A DNA stretch of 7,870 nt, taken from assembly GCA_016764115.1 (NCBI GenBank), contig JAESSM010000097.1, forward strand, positions 1 to 7,870, read 5' to 3'. Shown one piece after another: positions 1-4,631 of the stretch. The DNA is from Bacteroidia bacterium (GTDB taxonomy: Bacteria; Bacteroidota; Bacteroidia; JAESSM01; NORP286). The notes beneath the pieces were generated by a model that saw nothing but the letters and a program-made list of their open reading frames with translations, was not told the origin of the DNA and ran no database searches. Made by a program: the position numbers and the translations under genes. Every line of letters starts with the position of its first letter. The first letter of the stretch is position 1.

Positions 1-1
1 A

Positions 2-388
2 ATAGAGCAAGCCAGAATACAAGCAGAAGCAACTTCAAGAAGAGACAACCTACAGTACTCTGCCATTTTTATTGGCATTTTGATACTCTTTGGAGGTATA
101 TTAATGTTGGGCTTTGTAAAGGTCAGACCACAAGATGTAGAGGGAATTATCTTTATCTCATTCCTGATTCTCTTTGAGTTTGTACTGGTCTTGGCTGATC
201 CTCACATAGAACAATACACTGGAGGTGCACCAGGCTACAAACTTATTTTCAATGCAGGAATTGCAGGTATGATGTTTCCATTACATCAATTCTTTGGGGG
301 GAAACTCAAGAAGAGAGTCATTAAAATTCAAAGAAAGAAGTTAAGACAAAGGATGGAGCAGTATAAGAAGGATACTGAAGAGATGTAA
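2..388 (+). CDS. C-terminal part of a membrane protein with three TM helices (5' truncated by window)
   Basis: The reading frame is open from the left edge, so only the last 128 residues are visible; the internal TTG at 80 is not a convincing start because the frame and its hydrophobic helix continue upstream. The visible part begins with a polar, helix-prone stretch (IEQARIQAEATSRRDN). Three hydrophobic segments follow, at about residues 20-41 (SAIFIGILILFGG...), 47-69 (EGIIFISFLILFEF...) and 80-99 (LIFNAGIAGMMFPLHQFF). The tail is strongly basic and amphipathic (KLKKRVIKIQRKK...). From memory, this arrangement resembles the C-terminus of tetratricopeptide-repeat membrane proteins of Cytophagales, in which a TPR and coiled-coil region precedes the RRDNLQYS-type entry into the membrane; this is recollection, not a search result. 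The gene converges on the phosphatase gene with a 61-bp gap (389-449) in which I see no clear terminator hairpin. Function unknown. Confidence 0.7.
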   Translation: MEQARIQAEATSRRDNLQYSAIFIGILILFGGILMLGFVKVRPQDVEGIIFISFLILFEFVLVLADPHIEQYTGGAPGYKLIFNAGIAGMMFPLHQFFGGKLKKRVIKIQRKKLRQRMEQYKKDTEEM

Positions 389-449
389 TCCTAATTCTTG
401 TAATTCCATTTCTAATTTCCCATCTTTAAATACTTCCATTAACCAATTA

Positions 450-2810
450 TCAAATCCTGAAGCCAATAACAGTAATGTCATCAATTTGTTCGAATTCCCC
501 TTGCCATTTTTCAATTGTTGCTTCCAATATCTTATGTTGTTCTTCCATTTCAAGTGTATGGATCTCTTCAAGCAGCTCTTTAAATCTGCGGGTCATGTAT
601 CGCTTATTATAGTTGCCTCCGAATTGATCAATGAAACCGTCAGAGAACATATAAACAGTGTCATCCTTCTTCAAGGATACTTCATGATTTGTAAATGATT
701 CATCAGTTTTTTTGTATGAAATCCCAACCGGTTGTTTATCAGGTTTTATCTCTATCAAATCCTTTTTACGGTATATAAACAATGGATTATATGCACCTGC
801 ATATTCAAGAGTACCGGCCTTACTATCTATAGAACAAAGAGCGATATCCATACCATCTTGCGCTTCACCGATCTTCCCGCTTTGTTTGAGGACACCAATT
901 ATTCCATGCTTAAGATTATTCAGGATCTCAGCTGGTTGTGTAATTCGATTTTCAATGACAATGCTGTTTAATAATGAATGCCCTATCATGCTCATAAATG
1001 CTCCCGGTACTCCGTGGCCTGTACAATCTACTGCAGCTATTATCGATTTATTATCAATATGATTAAACCAATAAAAGTCGCCACTTACAATGTCTTTAGG
1101 CTTGTACAATACGAAAGAATTCTTGATGTGTTTTTTAATATAACTATCATGAGGAAGGATAGCCCTTTGGATCTTTTGTGCATAAGCTATACTTTTTATT
1201 ATATCATCAAGAGCAATTGATAATTCATGACTTTTCTTTTCAACTACTTCTTTTTGTTTTATGATCTCATCTTCGGCATTTTTCCTTACGGTGATATCAG
1301 ATTCGATAGCTACAAGCCTTTTCAATGAGCCGTCTTCTTTGAAAATTGGTGTTAAAGTCGTTTGTAACCAAATCTCCTTTCCATTTTTTGTTTTACTTGG
1401 AGCTTCGTAGATCACTGATTTTCTTTCACTTACAATTTCATTTAATAATTTTTCGATCTCCGGGTTACCACTTATTTTTTTCAAGTTTGTTCCTTTCTCC
1501 TTTCGAAATTCTTCGAACGTGTATCCCAATAGTTTTGTAAATCCATCATTTGCCCACTCTAGATTTCCCCTGGCATCCATAATGATGACCGAATTGTCAG
1601 TCTCACTGGCTACAATAGATAGTTTTTCAAGCACCTTGTTTTTCTGTTCAACTATTTTCTTTTGGGATTCTATCTCCACATTTTGTGCACTAATAGCAAC
1701 ATTTTTTTCCTCCAATTTTCTATTGGCTTCCTTTTTTATCCTGTAACTTCTATAAAATAAAAATATGGCCATTAGACTAATTATCATCACAGCAATAAAC
1801 AAATACATAATTACTTTTTGAGCTTCCAATTGAGCCAATTGTTTATTGATCTTATCTTTCTGATCTTGCATTAGATTTTTCTGATGGGTTATATTTTTTT
1901 GTTGTTCACCTAAAATGTTGGTTTGCAACGCCATTCTCCCTTGTTGGTCACTGATCTTTTGATGTTGGTTCTTAATTTCTATTTCTTTTTCTGACAATAC
2001 TTTTATCTTCTCAGCAAGAATTTTTTGCTGTACATCTATTTCCTTAACTAAATCAAAGAGCCGACTTTTTTGCTCTGTAATTTCCTTTTTTTGTATAACT
2101 ATTTCATTTTGTTGCTCTTTGATCTCCTGTGACTGTTTCTTAATTGCCTCTTTTTGTTTTGTGATCTCATCTTGCTGCTTAATAATTTCATCTTTTTGAA
2201 GTTTAACAACTTTCTTTTCTTCTTCCAATGATTTTTCTACCTGGTTAAATAGATCTTCCCAGGTGCTACTGGATTTGATGGCCAGTTTGATCAATCCGGG
2301 AGATACTTTTAATCGTTCCCTTTCAATGATCCCTTCGTTTACCTCGAAATTCATTTTATTATCAATAATGATCAGGTTGATCATCGACTGGTTAAATGGG
2401 TAATTGGCACTAACCAACAAAGTATTATTCCCGTACATTTTATCCAGTACTTTTGAAAGATCATATTGATATTTCTTATTTACGTAAAGGATTTGCACTT
2501 TCCGAATATCTTCCACTGACTTGAAGTTCAATATCCTGATAGGTTTACCATTGACCTTTTTGGAAGCAGCAAGGGAATTAAATACATTTGTAATAAGGTC
2601 TTTTCCCAATATCCCGATTTTGAATTCTTCAATATCATCCATATTCTCCCACTCCACATACTTGGTGAAATTGTAAATAAAAATGACCCTAAGTTCATTT
2701 TCCGTAACCGCACTCTCTAATTTTGAACGATCCTGGGAAAATGCACAATACGATAAAAAGTTTAAACTAATTATGAATGTAACGAGATATGCCTTGAGTC
2801 CTGCTTTCAT
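450..2810 (-). CDS. YfiR-like/coiled-coil/TM/PAS/SpoIIE-type PP2C Ser/Thr phosphatase
   Basis: A 786-residue inner-membrane signalling phosphatase. Residues 1-26 are a signal peptide ending ..YCAFSQ. Residues about 38-183 match the YfiR/DUF4154 pattern: FIYNFTKYVEW, FKIGILG, ILYVNKK, TLLVSANYPF, MNFEVN and LKVSPGLIKLA. Residues about 190-332 are a Gln/Lys/Glu-rich coiled coil with six consecutive heptads. Residues 333-353 form the TM helix. A second coil precedes a PAS domain at about 393-510, with the PAC-like end PIFKEDGSLKRLVAIESDIT. A signalling helix then leads into the PP2C domain (about 565-786), which keeps its metal-binding acids: D578 (SGDFYW), D595 (DCTGHG), D652 (QDGMD), D724 (FSDG) and D777/D778 (DDIT). 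The predicted job is regulated dephosphorylation of a partner such as an anti-anti-sigma factor; no such partner is visible here. I chose the ATG at 2810 because it directly opens the signal peptide. The in-frame TTG at 2831 lies inside a -7-like promoter element. The YfiR domain has no cysteines, unlike Pseudomonas YfiR. Confidence 0.95.
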   Translation of the reverse strand: MKAGLKAYLVTFIISLNFLSYCAFSQDRSKLESAVTENELRVIFIYNFTKYVEWENMDDIEEFKIGILGKDLITNVFNSLAASKKVNGKPIRILNFKSVEDIRKVQILYVNKKYQYDLSKVLDKMYGNNTLLVSANYPFNQSMINLIIIDNKMNFEVNEGIIERERLKVSPGLIKLAIKSSSTWEDLFNQVEKSLEEEKKVVKLQKDEIIKQQDEITKQKEAIKKQSQEIKEQQNEIVIQKKEITEQKSRLFDLVKEIDVQQKILAEKIKVLSEKEIEIKNQHQKISDQQGRMALQTNILGEQQKNITHQKNLMQDQKDKINKQLAQLEAQKVIMYLFIAVMIISLMAIFLFYRSYRIKKEANRKLEEKNVAISAQNVEIESQKKIVEQKNKVLEKLSIVASETDNSVIIMDARGNLEWANDGFTKLLGYTFEEFRKEKGTNLKKISGNPEIEKLLNEIVSERKSVIYEAPSKTKNGKEIWLQTTLTPIFKEDGSLKRLVAIESDITVRKNAEDEIIKQKEVVEKKSHELSIALDDIIKSIAYAQKIQRAILPHDSYIKKHIKNSFVLYKPKDIVSGDFYWFNHIDNKSIIAAVDCTGHGVPGAFMSMIGHSLLNSIVIENRITQPAEILNNLKHGIIGVLKQSGKIGEAQDGMDIALCSIDSKAGTLEYAGAYNPLFIYRKKDLIEIKPDKQPVGISYKKTDESFTNHEVSLKKDDTVYMFSDGFIDQFGGNYNKRYMTRRFKELLEEIHTLEMEEQHKILEATIEKWQGEFEQIDDITVIGFRI
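1249..1273. repeat. 25-bp direct repeat, copy A (phosphatase, cytoplasmic linker)
   Basis: Matches 2149-2173 at 24 of 25 positions; the only difference is A1261 versus G2161. On the minus strand this copy encodes the DEIIKQKE stretch between the PAS and PP2C domains. Copies are exactly 900 bp apart and in the same frame and orientation. Confidence 0.9.
2067..2192 (-). repeat. Six consecutive heptad (21-bp) units inside the phosphatase coiled coil
   Basis: Residues 207-248 of the 786-residue protein read as six back-to-back seven-residue units with the pattern x-E/A-I-x-x-Q-x: DEIIKQQ, DEITKQK, EAIKKQS, QEIKEQQ, NEIVIQK, KEITEQK. Ile falls every seven residues at one core position and Gln recurs at another. 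At the DNA level this gives a degenerate 21-bp period. The units diverge in codons, so this is a protein-level repeat rather than a recent tandem duplication. Confidence 0.85.
2149..2173. repeat. 25-bp direct repeat, copy B (phosphatase, periplasmic coil)
   Basis: Partner of 1249-1273 with a single mismatch. It encodes the DEITKQKE unit of the periplasmic coiled coil, so the two copies sit on opposite sides of the membrane in the protein. Confidence 0.9.
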
Positions 2811-2828
2811 CTCTGAATATTGATAACA

Positions 2829-2836
2829 CAAAGATA
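2829..2836 (-). promoter_or_regulatory. Candidate Bacteroidota -7 element for the phosphatase gene
   Basis: The minus strand reads TATCTTTG, a full match to the Bacteroidota primary-sigma -7 consensus TAnnTTTG. Transcription from it would give a short leader of roughly 10-15 nt before the ATG at 2810. No TTG -33 element is found at the expected distance upstream, so the call is tentative. Confidence 0.4.
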
Positions 2837-2914
2837 AATATAAGAAATTGTGGTTATAGTAAATACATCATGTTTGAAGCGGAAAGCGATAGGGTATAAT
2901 GGGATACGTATGAG

Positions 2915-2949
2915 AAATCCCAAATTTCGAAAAACAAATTTCAAATAAT
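2915..2949. repeat. Degenerate heptamer-periodic array
   Basis: Five consecutive 7-mers on the plus strand: AAATCCC (2915), AAATTTC (2922), GAAAAAC (2929), AAATTTC (2936) and AAATAAT (2943). Four begin with AAAT, the first four end in C, and the second and fourth are identical. The period matches the one seen at 4522-4563, although the unit sequence differs. Confidence 0.5.
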
Positions 2950-3065
2950 ATTCAATTTGTAACTAATAAGTGCCTTGAGTTTGGGATGCCTAAAATGCCT
3001 GGAGTTTTAATCTTCTAGCCCTACTTGCAATTCTTTTATCCACTTTTTATAACTTTAGACACTTC

Positions 3066-3088
3066 GTACTTTAGCTCACTTTAAGTAC
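3066..3088 (-). terminator. Weak dyad downstream of the binding-protein gene
   Basis: Arms GTACTT (3066-3071) and AAGTAC (3083-3088) are perfect complements around an 11-nt loop. The dyad begins 19 bp past the stop codon of the binding-protein gene. There is no clean T-tract after it on the minus strand, so an intrinsic terminator is only a weak possibility; it could simply be the mRNA 3' structure. Confidence 0.25.
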
Positions 3089-3106
3089 TAATAAGTTACC
3101 AATGAT

Positions 3107-4444
3107 CTAATTCGGACTGATGTTTTCAATTGTCACAAATGATAATGTCCCTGTTCCATCATCAACTATTTTATACACATCATAATTAGTAACCACATCC
3201 CCGTTGGAATCTATGTCGCAATTACCGGACGCACCTTCGTAATTTACATCACCACTTTTTGCAGCAGTTTGGTTAGCTGACCAACCATCCTGTGGGTTTG
3301 CTGTGGATTCTCCGCTATCGTCACCTGAAACCTTCCTGATATTATCGTTTACAGCTATTCTGAATGCACCCATGTCATCAATGCTTGCACCATCTTGAAC
3401 TGCGCGCTCCATAGAAAGGGCAAAGACGTATATGATATCGTAGAATTGAGCATTGAAAGATTCTACATCCTGACTATAGCGAGTTTTTAATTCACTTTGG
3501 AAATGAATATAGCTTCCAGAAGTTGTATCCGGAAAAGCATTTGCACCAAAGGCTCTTGGATTTCCGTTTATTACACCCGTTAAAAATTCAGGTGGCGCTT
3601 GAGTTAAAATGTTATCAGTTTTCTGTGCATCGCTGAAAATAAACCTGAGTGAATCTGTATTCAAGCCTAATACAGTTGCATTGTCTTTAACGTTGTTTAA
3701 AAATTCAACGTCAATTGAAAGAATAGCCGTAAACACAGCATCAGGATTGCCGCTGTAAAGGGTTGTCAGTTTAGTAATATAATCCGGATCACTTTCTAAG
3801 AAACTCACAGAATCAGTTATTGTGCCACCATCAGCAATAAACTTTTCTTTAAACTGCTGTGCCAGACCTTCTGAAAATACGTCTCCCGTTTGTACAGCTA
3901 TAGCCACTTTAGTGATTCCATATTCAATTGCTTTTTTGGATAATACCAACGATTGAAATTTATCAGAAGGGGCTAAACGTTGGAAATAAGAAGAGATATT
4001 AGAATTTGAATTGGCAGTTGAGCTTCCTGAAATTTGTGGTATTTTATTACCATCTGCAACTTGCAGCGCTACACCTTTTGAAGAAGAACTAAAAGAGGTA
4101 ACAAACCCTACCAATTCGGATGAATGATCACTTAGGATCGCATTAGCGATCACAGCTGCCTGATCCTCCCTGCTTAATGTACCGGTTGCTTCAGAACTCC
4201 TGATATCCGTTTTTATTAGATGTCCGCCCATTACACCACCTCCTGCATTTATTTCATCCACAATAGTGTTCACAGCATTTTCCCTGAAAGGACCACTACT
4301 TTTATCCATAGGTAAAATAACCCCCAGATATACATCTGCTTTTGTGGTAGTTGTAGTGTCATCATCATCATCTTTGTTGCAACCTGCATTAAATAATATT
4401 GCTACAATCAGGGTAAACGGGATAAAGAATTTTAAGTATTTCAT
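3107..4444 (-). CDS. Leu/Ile/Val-type (Peripla_BP_6) substrate-binding lipoprotein
   Basis: A 445-residue type I periplasmic-binding-fold protein that binds a small ligand, commonly an amino acid or amide in this family. A lipoprotein signal peptide ends at C22 (LFNAGC) and is followed by NK, five Asp and five Thr as a linker. The fold runs from about 36 to 425. Family-typical motifs are GVILPMD (41-47), DEINAGGGVMGG (63-74), PQISGSST (136-143), FQRLAPSDKFQ (154-164), GDVFSEG (187-193) and the late YEGASGNCDIDSNGDV segment (around 402-417). The Lys-Asp-Asp run directly after Cys22 resembles the Bacteroidota lipoprotein export signal that sends lipoproteins to the cell surface. The start is an ATG at 4444 without a Shine-Dalgarno sequence. 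It sits between a TonB-dependent receptor (187-bp gap) and the YfiR-like phosphatase (296-bp gap). No permease or ATPase gene is in the window, so a sensing role or a partner role with the receptor is at least as likely as ABC transport. The ligand cannot be predicted. Confidence 0.92.
   Translation of the reverse strand: MKYLKFFIPFTLIVAILFNAGCNKDDDDDTTTTTKADVYLGVILPMDKSSGPFRENAVNTIVDEINAGGGVMGGHLIKTDIRSSEATGTLSREDQAAVIANAILSDHSSELVGFVTSFSSSSKGVALQVADGNKIPQISGSSTANSNSNISSYFQRLAPSDKFQSLVLSKKAIEYGITKVAIAVQTGDVFSEGLAQQFKEKFIADGGTITDSVSFLESDPDYITKLTTLYSGNPDAVFTAILSIDVEFLNNVKDNATVLGLNTDSLRFIFSDAQKTDNILTQAPPEFLTGVINGNPRAFGANAFPDTTSGSYIHFQSELKTRYSQDVESFNAQFYDIIYVFALSMERAVQDGASIDDMGAFRIAVNDNIRKVSGDDSGESTANPQDGWSANQTAAKSGDVNYEGASGNCDIDSNGDVVTNYDVYKIVDDGTGTLSFVTIENISPN
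4361..4372. repeat. Short (ATC)4 trinucleotide repeat coding the poly-Asp linker
   Basis: Four uninterrupted GAT codons on the minus strand, followed by a GAC, give the five Asp after the lipidated Cys-Asn-Lys. Slippage by whole triplets would change the number of acidic residues without a frameshift. Confidence 0.8.
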
Positions 4445-4470
4445 TATTTAGAATTTTAGGGTCCGGAAGT

Positions 4471-4485
4471 GAATCAATTTGATTC
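4471..4485. promoter_or_regulatory. 15-bp palindrome upstream of the binding-protein gene (operator-like)
   Basis: GAATCAA and TTGATTC are perfect inverted 7-bp arms around a single T. The site lies 27-41 bp upstream of the ATG at 4444 and immediately downstream of a -7-like TATATTTA. This is where a repressor or a leader hairpin could act. No regulator gene is in the window, so function is inferred from position and symmetry alone. Confidence 0.45.
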
Positions 4486-4486
4486 G

Positions 4487-4494
4487 TAAATATA
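4487..4494 (-). promoter_or_regulatory. Weak -7-like element upstream of the binding-protein gene
   Basis: The minus strand reads TATATTTA, one base off the Bacteroidota -7 consensus TAnnTTTG (the last G is A). There is no TTG at the usual -33 distance. It is listed because it abuts the palindrome at 4471-4485 and would give a leader of about 35-40 nt. Confidence 0.25.
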
Positions 4495-4521
4495 AAAAAG
4501 TTTAGTCATTAATCGATCAGG

Positions 4522-4563
4522 AGTAAGAAGCCAGAAGTATGATTTTAGATTTCCGATTTACGA
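4522..4563. repeat. Six tandem degenerate heptamers (NNNNNGA)
   Basis: The plus strand divides exactly into 7-mers that all end in GA: AGTAAGA (4522), AGCCAGA (4529), AGTATGA (4536), TTTTAGA (4543), TTTCCGA (4550) and TTTACGA (4557). The first three share AGNNNGA and the last three share TTTNNGA. I recall similar decayed short-unit arrays between genes of other Bacteroidota, but cannot check this here. The array lies in the 187-bp gap between receptor and binding-protein genes. Confidence 0.6.
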
Positions 4564-4587
4564 ATTTTTAATAGTAAATCTAAAATC
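4541..4587. repeat. Perfect 12-bp inverted repeat (hairpin) between receptor and binding-protein genes
   Basis: GATTTTAGATTT (4541-4552) and AAATCTAAAATC (4576-4587) are exact complements around a 23-nt loop. The left arm overlaps the heptamer array. The right arm continues into 7-mers in the opposite orientation (TAAAATC at 4581, GTAAAGC at 4588). Neither strand has a T-tract after the stem, so it does not look like an intrinsic terminator. In the transcript it would form an A/U-rich stem 45 nt after the receptor stop codon, possibly affecting mRNA processing or stability. Confidence 0.7.
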
Positions 4588-4631
4588 GTAAAGCGTAAAT
4601 TTTGCAGCAAATCTGATTTTATGTAAAGACA

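Larger units (their letters stand above)
2811..3106. other. 296-bp intergenic region between binding-protein and phosphatase genes
   Basis: No coding sequence is convincing on either strand. From high to low coordinate (the direction of transcription) it holds a weak dyad at 3066-3088, ACTTTAG/ACTTCGT-type short repeats around 3052-3088, a 7-bp-periodic A/T-rich stretch at 2915-2949, and a -7-like element at 2829-2836 just ahead of the phosphatase start. The length and the candidate promoter suggest the phosphatase may have its own transcription start. Confidence 0.7.

Noticed and set aside
80..388. TTG at 80 as the real start of the left-hand gene
   Set aside because: The frame is open to the window edge and the first TM helix begins before position 80, so the gene most likely continues upstream.
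389..449. Bidirectional terminator between the convergent genes
   Set aside because: No stem of useful length found in the 61 bp; only scattered A/T-rich sequence.
712..1062. 116-codon plus-strand ORF opposite the PP2C domain
   Set aside because: Antisense to conserved phosphatase motifs (DCTGHG, QDGMD); no independent coding signal.
2811..2831. Upstream in-frame TTG start for the phosphatase (7 extra residues)
   Set aside because: The ATG at 2810 directly begins a good signal peptide, while the TTG at 2831 falls within a TATCTTTG -7-like element and adds residues that do not fit a signal peptide.
3195..3230. EF-hand-like DIDSNGDV sequence in the binding protein
   Set aside because: A (F/I)DxNGD-type segment at this point is, as I recall, a common feature near the C-terminus of Leu/Ile/Val-type binding proteins; no paired EF-hand or dockerin helix is present, so calcium binding is not supported.
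4541..4587. 12-bp inverted repeat as an intrinsic terminator or a MITE
   Set aside because: There is no T-tract after the stem on either strand, and no target-site duplication or terminal repeat pair of MITE type; kept only as a repeat/hairpin.
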